From NCBI GenBank assembly GCA_037127255.1, contig JBANSL010000003.1, positions 22,654,314-22,718,313 of the forward strand: a DNA stretch of 64,000 bases, written 5' to 3'. The stretch's first letter is position 1; each line of letters starts with the position of its first letter. Positions 1-10,016 of this stretch are shown here, piece after piece. The notes under the pieces were generated by a model. It saw nothing but the letters and a program-made list of their open reading frames with translations, was not told the DNA's origin and made no database searches. This DNA comes from Persicaria tinctoria (taxonomy: Eukaryota > Streptophyta > Magnoliopsida > Caryophyllales > Polygonaceae). Position numbers and translations under genes: made by a program.

Positions 1-187
1 AGATCTGAAATCGAATTAGACCCAAGCGCCGACGTTGATGTTGTCTTCCCCTTGCTTCCCTCTCTGCTCGCAATCTTCTTCTCTTCGCCAGCGCTCGCTC
101 GCTCTCGATTTGGCCATTCGCAAGCTTCGCTCCTCCATTGATTCTCGTGTGTTTGATGAAATCTTGGATCCTAAGCTCGTCGTGAAG
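1..187 (+). pseudogene. exon-like gene fragment, unidentified
   Basis: The stretch has coding character and ends at a good donor (AAG|GTTTCT). One frame reads a leucine-rich run (LDPSADVDVVFPLLPSLLAI) and a second frame continues with LALDLAIRKLRSSIDSRVF and DEILDPKLVVK up to the donor. The two halves look like one protein split by a frameshift near base 100. The alternation of hydrophobic helices suggests a HEAT/ARM-like or other all-helical protein, but I do not recognise the family. No following exon is visible before the transposon at 408, so this is probably a truncated copy or the edge of a gene lying to the left. Confidence 0.35.
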
Positions 188-407
188 GTTTCTACACATC
201 TTTCCCTTTTCCCCCTAAATTAATTTTAGGTTTTCAGCTTGATGTAAATGCATTTGCTGAGCTAGATGTATTATTGTTGAACAGAGCTAGATGATTTATA
301 TCTATTTCCAATTTACAAGGATTAGCCATTGTTTGTAGACTTAGAGCCGATGGAGGAGATCAATTAATCGATGATTAATTTGCAAGGATTAGCCATTGTT
401 TATTATA

Positions 408-1543
408 CTCCCTCCGATCCAAAAAGATTGTCGTTTGACTTTTTAACACGTAATTTAAGGAGCTAAAAAGTATATAAAATATCAACTTTTTTAAAATTAT
501 TTTTTTACAATCTAATACTTATTACCAACAAATATTAAGTTGTAAAAAAATAATTGGCGAAACTAATTAAAATAACCCAACCTTTAAGAGGGTGTTAAAA
601 ATATATCCCCACCTTTCAAAAGTAAGATAAATATCCCGACCTTTATAAGTGATGGTAATATAATATCCCATAATTTTCTCCCCCACAAAAATGATTAGTT
701 TCGCCCCTAAACATTCAATTTAATACGTATTTAATTTAACTTATTCAATTTAATACGTATTTATTGATTATAATTAAATTTAATCAAAACAAAAATAAAA
801 CAAGTAAATATTTAAAATATAATTTTCAATATCTTGATTGTGTAAAATATCATTCAAGTTTATTAGATTAAATTAGATTGGTTTTTAAGTTTATCTTAAT
901 TTTTATTTATTTTGGATTTAAGAAAAAATAAACAATTTACATTCTTTTATATTTTTTAATAATAATAATTTACTTCTCATATATATATGAACACCATTGA
1001 ATAATCTAATGAATTAATTTTTCATTTCAATTTTGTAGTAACATAAAGTTTATAATTGACAAAATATTCTTCATGTTTTAATAAGTTAAATCACTAGCTA
1101 ATCATTTACTAATTGAAAATATGTTATTTTGCTTTACATTTTTTTATTTATTTGGCTTGTTATAGATATTATTGATTTAAAAAAAGATATAAAAAGTTAG
1201 GTACAAATTAAATCTAAAACTACAAAAGTTTATTTAATAAACTTTTAAACTCATTTATTTTAATTTTATTTGAATTGAAAATACATGAGTAATACAATAC
1301 AAAAAATAAGAATTTTATTGAAGAGAAATCATTAGGATATTATATTACCATCACTTATAAAGGTCGGGATATTTATCTTACATTTAAAAGGTGGAGATAT
1401 ATTTTTAACACCCTCTCAAAGGTTGGGTTATTTTAATTAGTTTCGCCAAAATAATTTAATAAAAGTTGATATTTTATATAGTTTTTAGCTCCTTTAAATA
1501 CGTGTTAAAAAGTCAAACGACAATCTTTTTGGATCGGAGGTAG
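408..1543. mobile_element. Stowaway/mariner-type MITE, interrupted by a MULE
   Basis: Terminal inverted repeats of about 95 bp begin CTCCCTCCGATCCAAAAAG on the left and CTACCTCCGATCCAAAAAG on the reverse of the right. TA dinucleotides flank both ends (406-407 and 1544-1545), the target duplication of this superfamily. Removing the inserted 892-bp element and one 9-bp duplication leaves a MITE of about 235 bp, the same size as the four intact copies elsewhere in the window. There is no coding capacity. Confidence 0.9.
556..1447. mobile_element. non-autonomous MULE (Mutator-like), 892 bp, 9-bp TSD
   Basis: The element starts GGCGAAACTAATT and ends with the reverse complement. It is flanked by a perfect 9-bp direct repeat, AAAATAATT, at 547-555 and 1448-1456. 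The inverted repeats are about 115 bp long (556-670 and 1333-1447) and contain three degenerate modules of the type CCCNACCTTTNA. The interior is AT-rich with no open frame, so transposition must depend on a transposase elsewhere. It lies wholly inside the Stowaway element. Confidence 0.88.
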
Positions 1544-1808
1544 TAATTATTTAGATTGTTTGAATGATTTAGGTTGAGATTGAAAATCTAGGGTTTGATT
1601 TAGGAGCGGAATTTGGGGCTTTTTGCCAAAAGTCAAATTGATTGAAATTGATGATATGGCTGTGTTGTTGGGTTGATTTTGAGCTAATTTCATGTTTATA
1701 GCATTGTCAAATTGTTTGTGAATCATGAGTTAATTGAATTTTAGAATTTTATTGCAATATGCTTTAGGTCGATTAGGTTCTTCTATTTTAGCATAAAAAT
1801 CATAATTT

Positions 1809-1878
1809 AGCCTATTAGCTCAATTGGTAGAGCAGTGTGCATTTGCACAAAGATGTGGGTTCAAATCCCACATAGGTT
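1809..1878 (+). other. tRNA-like sequence, left end of element A
   Basis: Folds as a 7-bp acceptor stem (AGCCTAT with ATAGGTT), a D arm (GCTC/GAGC) containing the A-box TAGCTCAATTGG, and a T arm (GTGGG TTCAAAT CCCAC) containing the B-box. The anticodon arm is abnormal: TGTGC ATTT GCACA closes into a 4-base loop instead of seven. It is therefore tRNA-like with an internal Pol III promoter, not a decoding tRNA. Confidence 0.7.
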
Positions 1879-2120
1879 ACATAATAGACAAGAGCGCAAC
1901 AATCGCAAATTGTTAATCATACACATTATAATCTTAGTTATGCACAATTGTATCCTACTTTTGCACAATTCTATCTTACTTTTGCACAATTGTATCTTAC
2001 TTTTGAACAATTGTACTTTAAATTTGCACAATTGTATCCTACTTTTGCACACTTGTATTCTAAATGTGCACAGTACAATTTTATTTTCACATTTTATGTT
2101 CTTATATTTGCACTTGAAAG

Positions 2121-2498
2121 TTGCACAAAAGCACTTTAAAATTGCACAAATGCACTTTAAAGTTGCACAAATGCACTTTAAAGTTGCACAAATGCACTGC
2201 ACGGTTTCACTTTATGTTCTTATATTTGCACATTACGATTTTATTTTTGCACTTTATACTCTTATTCATGAAGAGAAACATCGAACTTCTAAGCGATAAA
2301 CATATATAGTTGCACAAATGCACTTCACAGTTGCACAAATGCACTTCACAGTTGCACAAATGCACTTTAAAGTTGCACAAATGCACTACACAGTTTCACT
2401 TTATGTTCTTATATTTGCACATTACGATTTTATTTTTGCACTTTATACTCTTATTCATGAAGAGAAACATCGTACTTCTAAGCGATAAACATATATAG
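2121..2498 (+). repeat. 189-bp tandem duplication built on a 21-bp minisatellite
   Basis: Two adjacent 189-bp units (2121-2309, 2310-2498) differ at few positions. Each opens with four copies of a 21-bp unit reading roughly GTTGCACAAATGCACTTTAAA and closes with a shared AT-rich block ending ATAAACATATATAG. Upstream, 1935-2100 holds further diverged copies around TTTTGCACAATTGTAT. Open frames here are only translations of the repeat. Confidence 0.9.
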
Positions 2499-2567
2499 CC
2501 TATGCGGGGTTTGAACCCGCATCTTTGTGCGTAGGCACAATGCTCTACCATTTTGAGCTAATAGGCT
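2497..2567 (-). other. tRNA-like sequence, right end of element A
   Basis: On the minus strand it has a perfect 7-bp acceptor stem (AGCCTAT/ATAGGCT), D-arm stem GCTC/GAGC, and a T arm with stem GCGGG/CCCGC and B-box GGTTCAAACCC. The anticodon hairpin TTGTGC CTAC GCACAA again has an extended stem and a 4-base loop. It faces the left copy, so Pol III transcripts from the two ends would converge on the internal repeats. Confidence 0.7.
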
Positions 2568-2677
2568 TTAGTGCAAAAACCAACTAAGGGCATGTTTGGC
2601 ATGCACATTTTTTAAGACCACCTGTTGCACAATTATGAGCAACTAACAGTAGATCAAACTCTTAAGAAAATATGTGG

Positions 2678-3935
2678 GTTAAAGCTAACAAATGAGAAGC
2701 TAATGAAAACCTTCATCCCACAAAAAGCCTCTTGGGAAATAGGATCGGCTAGGAACAGCTGAGTAAAGCTCAGCAGGCCAATAGAAAGTATAATCTTGAC
2801 CTTGAAACTGCAAGAAAGGAAAGTCCTTATGAAAGAAAGCATAACAAAGGACAGAAAAGACGCTAAATAGTTTCACTCAAGTTCACACTCCAGTTTCCCA
2901 GGGTTGTAAAACCTTTTCAGGCTCATGTTTGCAAGTCCTGGAACAGACTTCTGCTAAATTACATCTTCACTTTTTTGGTCTTCAGCCACTGATTTGCAAA
3001 GCAAAAGAAAATAAAAATAAAAATCATTGTTCTGTAGTAATGCATCTGAAGGCATGTTTCTTCTCCCTAATTTAGCATCACTCTAGAAAGGAAAATATAA
3101 ACAGAAGTTTGGTGAAGTAGCATGTTGTCCACAAGAAAACATGGTTGACAAAACATAGCAAATTTGTAATAGCTACCTTCTTCTTTACTCACGTCAAACA
3201 ACCAAAATGTCACAAATTATTTAAATAGGACATAGAAGTTAGTAATGGAACTACTGACAATATTCAAAGATGTATGGAAACTTACATTAGGCATTCCACG
3301 AAGAGAAATCTTACTGTCCATAAAAGTAGCCAATACCACCAAGCAAATTCCCGAAGGCAGCCTTACCAACTAGCATGGCCTCAGAGTCAACCTGAAATTA
3401 AAAATTCAAAAACATAAATAACTAGTCTCTTAAGGGTGATGGAGAGAAAAGGAATCTAATAATCACCAAGTTGAGATTTGTAATTTATACCACAAGTATA
3501 TACATCCTGAAATCTGAATCAAGCCTTTCCTCATTACCTTGTAATCAAGCTTTGGTTCACTAGCTTTTCTGATTCAGATATCAGGAGGCTACAAAGACCA
3601 TTCTTACAGTACTTCAAAAAGCATTTCAAAGAGAAAAATAGAAGAAAGCAAAAAATCGCTACAGTTTAGAAAACAACAAACTCTTATGTGGAACACAAGG
3701 ATGACAGCTGATGGCAAGTCTAGAAGTAACATCATGATCACATCATTCAGAAACCAAACAATAATATTAGAAGAATGTGCAAGTAAAAGAAGCATCTTTA
3801 GCAAATCTAGAAATTGCACAAGGAAATCATAAGAGTTCTCATAACTGATTACCTTTCCATTCAGATTGAAACATCTTTCAAATTTGTCATCAAACTCATT
3901 CTGCTTCTCTACAAGTCGATCGGTGAGAGATTGTC
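2678..3935 (-). pseudogene. GCS1: mannosyl-oligosaccharide glucosidase (GCS1/MOGS) pseudogene, three exons
   Basis: The family enzyme is ER glucosidase I, which trims the outermost glucose from N-glycan precursors. Three exons are recognisable in order on the minus strand. 3935-3853 reads SLTDRLVEKQNEFDDKFE and ends at GT. 3391-3286 reads MLVGKAAFGNLLGGIGYFYG, then shifts frame before KISLRGMPN. 2807-2678 reads the conserved [20 protein letters not shown] and then a TAG stop where the family usually has Gln. Introns are retained, so this is a decayed genomic duplicate, not a processed copy. The N-terminal and C-terminal thirds are missing. Identification is strong from the [16 protein letters not shown] block. 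Confidence 0.8.
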
Positions 3936-4031
3936 CTGAATGATACAATAAATCATAGTTAAGCTTTTTTTACATCATTGAGCTCACAAATCGCCAATGC
4001 AAAATCACATGTTTATTCAGTTTCGTTTCCT

Positions 4032-4136
4032 AATTGGGGGTCTCAGCTTCTCACAGACAAGTAGAGTGCTTGAACTGAAGAACATACATATAATACAGAC
4101 AAGTAGAGTGCGTGAACTGAAGAACATACATATAAT
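4032..4136. repeat. tandem duplication, about 42-bp unit x2
   Basis: The block from ACAGACAAGTAGAGTG to AACATACATATAAT is repeated head to tail with one substitution. It lies in what would be intron or upstream sequence of the GCS1 pseudogene, and no gene is visible in it. Confidence 0.8.
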
Positions 4137-4327
4137 ATTTTTAGCAAAGTTTATGGAAAACAAATCCTTACTATTTTCTCCTTGAATGCAGTGCACTGAT
4201 AATCAGAAGAACGAATGTATTAATCTGATTATCATCAAAGGCAAAGAATCAAACACTGCATTCAGAAATTAATTGACTGATACACCCAAATGCCAAAACT
4301 ATGTGCTGAAATCATCAAATAGAATAG

Positions 4328-4446
4328 CAAAAAAAATCGATTCCTCTTCAGTTCAGGCAAAATCAAGCAAACAAAATCGATTCCTCTTCAGTTCAGGCAA
4401 AATCAAGCAAATAAAATCGATTCCTCTTCAATTCAGGCAAAATCAA
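4328..4446. repeat. tandem repeat, about 40-bp unit x3
   Basis: Three near-identical head-to-tail units begin AAAATCGATTCCTCTTCA and end GCAAAATCAA. The surrounding 3950-5150 has no convincing gene. The minus strand of 4480-4575 has an open stretch (ADALTKPFDGQKIALLASAK) that I could not assign. Confidence 0.8.
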
Positions 4447-5156
4447 TGTGTCTGCTATCATAGAAGCAAAAGAACACCAAGAACCTTTTTGCAGAGGCCA
4501 GAAGTGCGATTTTCTGGCCATCGAAGGGCTTGGTCAATGCGTCTGCTATCTTGTTTCCGTTCAGCAGCGGAAGGGCGCTGCCTTCCAAATAGTCTACTAA
4601 TCATGCTACATCATCAAGTCAATCTAGACATGAACTATATACATATAAGACAATTAGAAAAGGATGAGGAATCAAAGCCACTGGGATACATCAGTTACTA
4701 GTTTCTAATGGCTTTTAAAGGAAGAAAATGGTTTAGAGTCAAAAAGCAACAACTGTACAGACAAATGCTTTGTGCATAGATAAATAAAAAATGCATCAAT
4801 ACCAAATTATGAACTTTTGAATCAAGATTTGCAGTTTGAAATCCATCCAATACCCAGGCTCTAGTCTTTATCACCCAGGACCTTCAATGAACCCTTCCAA
4901 ATCCAACGAAATTCGGTTATGTGAACTCCAACACACACAATCACATAACATAATCCCTAATTTCACATCACATGGCAACAAATTCAAGGAAATTTTAACC
5001 AAAAATTCACAAACACAACAGATACGAGAACAAATTCGGACCCGGGAACCACGGGTACACTCGCAAAAACCCTATTCTGACAAAAGTGGAAGGAGAGGGA
5101 AGAGGACAAATACCTGGTAGAATGCTACTGGTCGGCGAACGCGGTTGATGATTTGA

Positions 5157-5393
5157 GTCTGTTCCGCCGACACTGACTCCCTCCTCGCCGCCCTCTCCAC
5201 ATCCGCCCCTCATCACAACCCCATCTTCATCGACCAGCACCGCGACCCCGACATCTTCTCCGTCCTACTCCTTTCGCTCCTCCACGAGGCTGCCTTCTTC
5301 GGAGTCGAATCCTCCCTTCGCCCAGCCCTCGCCGCTCCTTCTCCACTGGCGGACGGCAATCTCTCAGGGAGCTCTTGGATTTGGATGAGTTGA
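5157..5393 (+). pseudogene. BTB/POZ (T1-type) domain fragment
   Basis: The + frame reads [12 protein letters not shown], then [22 protein letters not shown]. This matches the PIFIDRDPDxFSVLLSLLR signature of plant BTB/POZ proteins with a potassium-channel-tetramerisation-type fold, which serve as CUL3 adaptors. It is opened by a stop codon just upstream (5154), lacks the start of the domain, and runs into unrelated sequence and a stop at 5391. It is a short decayed fragment with no flanking domains, inferred to be non-functional. Confidence 0.55.
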
Positions 5394-6270
5394 GGACGGA
5401 AAAAAGAGGGAATGAGAGAGGAACGGTTTAGGGTTTAATCCGAGAAACCGGTTCAGTTTTTTTTTTTTTTTTAAATACCACCCGCGTGTCCGATTTTGCA
5501 CTAAACCCAACATTTTACACAATAAGCATATTTTACACTTTAAGGACTTTTTACATTTGAAGTAAACCCTATATAACAAGATTAAAAGACTGAATGATCA
5601 AGGCCATATTTTACTAACAATTAATAAAGATAGAATATATTGATCGATTAGTATTAGATACAATAATGAATAAATATAATTGATAAAGAATAAAGATAGA
5701 AGATTGATCGATTATAGTATTGGAAACAATAATATAGTTTTTTTTTATCTTAGTCCAGTTCGATCGACTCAGTCGTTCTACGTCTGGATCGGGTAGGAAA
5801 CAATAATATAGTTAATACTGCGGCCCGTGCAAATAAATACATTTAATAATTGTTTAAAATCTGAGAGATAAATAAATAAAGACTATTTATCTTTAAGATA
5901 TAGTTGTCAGATTCGTTAGTTAATCAAAATCATTTATGTTTTATTTAAATAAGTCATAAAATGTAACCAAAAGTTAAAAAAGCAAGATGTGATAATAATT
6001 TACTATTCAAATCAATTGTGATTATTAATAGATGTGGAACTAAGTGAAATGAGGTTACTAAAAGGTAAGAGAGAATGTCTTCAAACCGAAGATTCGTCCA
6101 TGATTATCCAAACTGACGATTTTACAAAGTTATTTAATATTAGGGATAGAGATAAGACTGAAATTAATTTCTAACAATAAAATCTACAGCAACTTGCTTT
6201 CTTGTAGCAATGCTGGATAATAACAACCTCAAATTGGTTGATGATGTGCTTGATTTATGATCATTAAGAT
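5394..6270. other. AT-rich intergenic DNA, no gene seen
   Basis: Contains a T17-type tract near 5457-5473 and an imperfect duplication of a block containing GATTGATCGATTA around 5625-5735. No open frame, RNA gene or transposon terminus could be supported. Confidence 0.5.
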
Positions 6271-6273
6271 CTC

Positions 6274-6480
6274 TCAAGGTGTGGTTCCCTTACTGTTAAT
6301 TGCATTGACCACAATCTGACTATCACCTTCGATAATTAGTTTCTCGACACCTAACGAGAGGGCTAGCTTGATTCCTTCCTTGAAAGTTATTGCTTCGATT
6401 TGCAAAACAATGTCAGGTGAAGCCTCTTGATGGAAAAGATTAACCGCATGATCCATCTCATCTCGAATAATACACATCAA
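6274..6480 (-). pseudogene. RNase H-like domain fragment (LINE-derived)
   Basis: 68 codons contain the pattern ITFKEGIKLALSLGVEKLIIEGDSQIVVNAI, cut here as FKEGIKLALSLGV and KLIIEGDSQIVVNAI. This is the helix plus D-S-Q strand of the plant RVT_3-type RNase H domain found at the C-terminus of L1-type retroelements. The acidic E and D positions are kept but the N-terminal beta sheet is missing, so it is a remnant. Confidence 0.6.
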
Positions 6481-6655
6481 AACTATGTTTATGAAACCAC
6501 TAAGTGGTTTTTTTCCAAATGCACTTGTTTCCGAGACTTGGATTTAGGAGTGTCCTAAGACACCTCATTAGCCTGCGACCACTCCATTAGTTTAGAAATT
6601 GCCACGTATAGGAATTGGATTATTAATTGATGTTAGTCAAAAAGATATAATCATA

Positions 6656-6892
6656 CTACCTCCGTCCAAAAATACATTGACTTTACTATTCACACACGCT
6701 TTTTTAAGAAGGTAAAAACTATATAAAATATTAACTTTTTTATTAATTTTTTTTAATAATTACAAACTTATTGATAATAAGTTTGTAATTATTAAAAAAA
6801 ATTAATAAAAAAATTAATATTTTATATAATTTTTAGCTCCTAAAAAAACGTGCCTGAATAGTAAAAGTCCATGTATTTTTGGACGGAAAGAG
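6656..6892. mobile_element. Stowaway/mariner-type MITE
   Basis: Left end CTACCTCCGTCCAAAAATAC, right end the inverse ...TTTTTGGACGGAAAGAG. The shared subterminal block TATATAAAATATTAAC lies on both sides of a long hairpin. TA precedes the left end and TG follows the right, a one-base decay of the TA duplication. Length is about 237 bp. Confidence 0.8.
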
Positions 6893-7180
6893 TGTTAAAC
6901 AAGAATACAACAACTATGAGAAGTATATATAGATAATTAATATACTTCTCTGTTACAATCTTTTTCTGCTACTTCTCTTCTAAATGCCCTGTTTGTTTGT
7001 ATACTAGCTCGACAACTTGAACAAACGAAACATTAACTTGTCTTCATATTTTCAGAAAAAACAAATGATATAACTAAAGCTTATAATAGGTTTGCCCTTT
7101 TAACGTTGGGATTTGGGTTGTGTTTGATTAGGAATAAAATTTTGGGGTGGAGATTATTTTTAAGGATGAGATAGATATTA

Positions 7181-7417
7181 CTCCCTCCGTTAATTAAAAC
7201 TTGACGTTTTACTATTCACGCACGCTTTTTGAGGTGTTAAAAACTATATAAAATATTAACTTTTTAAATATTTTTTAAAAATAATTTCATAGTTCTTACT
7301 ATTAAGTATGTATTTATAAAAACAAATGTTAAAAAAAGTTAATATTTTATATAGTTTTTATCATTTTAGAAAAGCGTGCATGAATAGTAAACGACAAGTT
7401 TTAATTAACAGAGGGAG
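7181..7417. mobile_element. Stowaway/mariner-type MITE, intact TA TSD
   Basis: Begins CTCCCTCCGTTAATTAAAAC and ends with the inverse GTTTTAATTAACAGAGGGAG. TA flanks both sides (7179-7180, 7418-7419). The internal structure is the same as in the copies at 6656, 13400 and 60553. Confidence 0.9.
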
Positions 7418-7419
7418 TA

Positions 7420-8200
7420 TCTTTTAGGATTGTTGGGGTAAAGGAGATGAAGATTAGTTTTCGAAAATAATTTAGTATGAGTTTGGATGATTGAAGATTA
7501 CTTTTTTACTCTGTATAGTTTTAAAGGAAAAGATATTTTTACCCGTTTAAAATTAGAAGAACTGAATTATGTCAATTTTTTCACATTTGAAATAGAGTAG
7601 CATCCATTTCCAACATTTATATTCTCTTACAAACTCACAAGCAAATCAAATTGCCCAGCTATACCAACGGCGGCGATTTTGCATCCCCTTCTAGTTGGTG
7701 TCGCCCCTCCACCACTGGCTGATCATCCAGCACAGCAGCAACCAGCAACTAACAACAAGAGATGCAAAGAGAGGAAAGGAGATACCTGCGATGGTGAGGG
7801 CGAATCTGCAGTGGCGTTGGTGATAGAGAGAGGTTGAGGATGCCGAATGTTGAAATGAGGTGATGACAGGCGAGCGGCGGCTAGAAGATGGTTCCTAAAA
7901 GGAGGAAGGATGACTATGCATATTGGGCACTGGTGTAAAATGGTGAAGAATTCATCCACCCCCATTCTCCACACTCCATCTAGTCCCCGCTGGAAAACAC
8001 ATCCTTGATTTGGAAGAATTTGAGCCTTATTTGAGTAATCAGTTGCGCCCAACGCCCAAAAAGAACTTAGGAAAGATGTTAGAAAAGTACTGGTATATTA
8101 GGTGGGCATGTGAAATGCAAACATCACGATTCCAAACAACTCCATCACATTCAACAAAACAAGAAATTACACTGCACTAAAAAACAGAAAATTATTGAAA
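7420..8200. other. no recognised gene
   Basis: A minus-strand open stretch from 8052 to 7723 (110 codons) exists, but its translation has no motif I recognise and no splice-consistent partner. I treat the interval as unassigned. Confidence 0.4.
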
Positions 8201-8205
8201 TCCCA

Positions 8206-8281
8206 GATCCAGGTGGACTCGAACCACCAACCTCCTTAACATTTTATGTCAGGCGCTCGAACCTGTTCGAGCTAATGGACC
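8206..8281 (-). other. solitary tRNA-like sequence
   Basis: The minus strand folds with acceptor GGTCCA/TGGATC (one G-U), D stem GCTC/GAGC and T arm GGTGG TTCGAGT CCACC with a B-box. The anticodon arm is irregular (ACA TAAAA TGT core), so no proper 7-base loop forms. No inverted partner was found nearby. It resembles the tRNA-like ends of the elements at 1809 and 49705 in having a good promoter but a broken anticodon arm. Confidence 0.5.
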
Positions 8282-8369
8282 TTTCCATTCAGGATACCTT
8301 AAGTGATTTAATTACTCCATATTATTTTGTTTTGGAAAAACATCAACACCTGCTTCAAAGCAAATTAAA

Positions 8370-10016
8370 TCTACTTGCCAAATTTAAGGCAACCTTGTAA
8401 AACATCATCACAAGGATCCCCTTCAAATAGACCACAAACAAACATTACCCATTTACGTAGGTACATCTCATCAGGCTCCGCAAACTCACCTGTGCAATCC
8501 CCCTGAAATAGAAAGTAACATTACTGAAGAAACCACACTAGCATAATATACAATTCGCGCACTATATTAAAACATAAATGGCATCACCGCTTAAAAAACC
8601 AATGGAAAATATGTGTATTAAAACATAACCCCCGATCACCACTAAAAGATAACAAAATACTCATATTTCCTTCGTTTTGCTCCGCTGACAAAAAGCTTAG
8701 CTGAACGTGTCCCACGTAAATGTAATAATAAAACATTGTAGTAATGAGCAATATAAAACCAGCAGAGGGGAATATTACACTAAACAACGTCTAAGACTTC
8801 AGCCAGTCGCACCAAATTCTGATTTCCAAGCAAACTCCTCGGCAATAAACCTCCTGCCAATGGCCGAAATGACAGCTGCAACTGATTTCACTTCAGCCTC
8901 AGAGTTAAACCTCCAATGTTGTAAATGGATCTCAGATTCAATGCCAACCTTCCAGCATCAACCTAAAATTTATAATTTACATTTGGGAGGCTTCATCACA
9001 AGCCTCAACCCTCTCAACCTATACAAATTACACCATTTTACAGAAAGCTCAAACCAACATTACAAATTCAACAGAGTAAACTTGCCAATAAGTTAAACAA
9101 CTGTTATTTTCAAACAAATGTACTAATTTAGACACCCGGAGGCAACATGATTTTGTGTTCAATAAGTTAACAGGCACCAGTTTACTGAATTCCATTCAGT
9201 TACCAGCACCAGAGGTCAATTTAATAAGCTGTCAGTCCTCATTCGATGGATAAATTATTTGGTGTAGCGGATGTTTGAAATTACTGTAATTGTTGACAAA
9301 AGTATATGAAACGATACCTTGCAAGTTGCAATCCTCGATGATTTACTTGTTTACGTTATGTCGAAACAAATACGACCTCAATACCTGACCGCCCAATCTG
9401 ATGCATCACCGGAGATTCATGTTTGTTGGGAAGGTACGAGCGCAGTGCAATGGAAAATCTGAGAAGAGGGGAGAAGGAAGAAGAACACGCACACGCGGGG
9501 GAGAGCCGGGCAACAACCCCGTGCCATCTCCCCCGAAAACCAAAATAAGTTATTTTATTACCAGTGACCTGCCAAGCAAGCGCACCTGACATGGCAAAGG
9601 TCGACTCGGACAAACACCAATTGATATCTTTGACAGACTCTCAACGCTACAAAGATTCTAAATCGCTAACCACAAGCCAAATGATCACAATTCCCTCCAA
9701 GCCAGAGGATGGATCGCAATGGATTCAACGCAGAATATAACCCACCGTTGACCACAATTTCAACGAATCACGCGCGGATCCGACCAGATCAGATCTACAG
9801 CTTGATCGTGTAAAGCAGTAGCCATAGCAAGACGCTAAGCTCGAATAAATCAGACGGCGTGATCTCCCGTACTCGATTTTACCGGAAAAGAGAAGAAGAA
9901 ATTAAGAAATGAGGAATCGGAAAGAGAACAAATCGAATTAGAAATTGGAACCGGGAGAAAGAATTATTATACCTGATGTAAAGCATCGCCACATCTAAAT
10001 CTTGACGAATCGACAT
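8370..10016 (-). CDS. possible multi-exon gene of unknown function
   Basis: Suggestive pieces only. A TATA box (CTATAAATA) lies near 10429-10437 on the minus strand. The first in-frame ATG at 10016 opens MSIRQDLDVAMLYIR and reaches a donor (CAG|GTATAA) at 9973. A middle open block at 8983-8811 reads EAEVKSVAAVISAIGRRFIA. A last block at 8505-8370 reads FAEPDEMYLRKWVMFVCGLF to a TAG stop. I could not join these in one phase with certainty and do not recognise the protein. The exon chain could be wrong, or the gene may be an untranslated or decayed locus. Confidence 0.25.

Larger units (their letters stand above)
1809..2567. mobile_element. tRNA-ended inverted-repeat element, copy A
   Basis: A 759-bp unit is bounded by two convergent tRNA-like sequences (1809-1878 on +, 2497-2567 on -) that act as its terminal inverted repeats. 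TTTA occurs at both edges (1806-1809 and 2567-2570) and may be a short target duplication, although overlap with the repeat end makes this ambiguous. The interior is a minisatellite of about 21-24 bp units centred on TTGCACAA, followed by a 189-bp tandem duplication (2121-2309 and 2310-2498). A second copy with the same plan but a different interior lies at 49705-50182. I do not know a named family with this structure. Confidence 0.6.

Noticed and set aside
1809..1878. Functional tRNA gene at the ends of elements A and B
   Set aside because: All four ends lack a 7-base anticodon loop, and none can present a normal anticodon, unlike the true tRNA-Glu at 16088.
1835..2299. 154-codon open frame on the plus strand and a 113-codon one on the minus strand
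   Set aside because: Both are translations of the TTGCACAA minisatellite (repeated HNC/LLL and CATLK units) inside element A, with no start context or protein character.
2121..2498. CRISPR-like array of short regular repeats
   Set aside because: The units are contiguous tandem repeats without unique spacers, in a plant nuclear context.
4480..4575. Minus-strand open stretch ADALTKPFDGQKIALLASAK as a copia reverse-transcriptase end
   Set aside because: The resemblance to copia (IADxLTKPL) is only a few residues, with no other retroelement motif nearby.
8110..8400. 96-codon plus-strand open frame
   Set aside because: It reads through the reverse of the tRNA-like sequence (GLEPPTS is a typical translation of a tRNA T arm).
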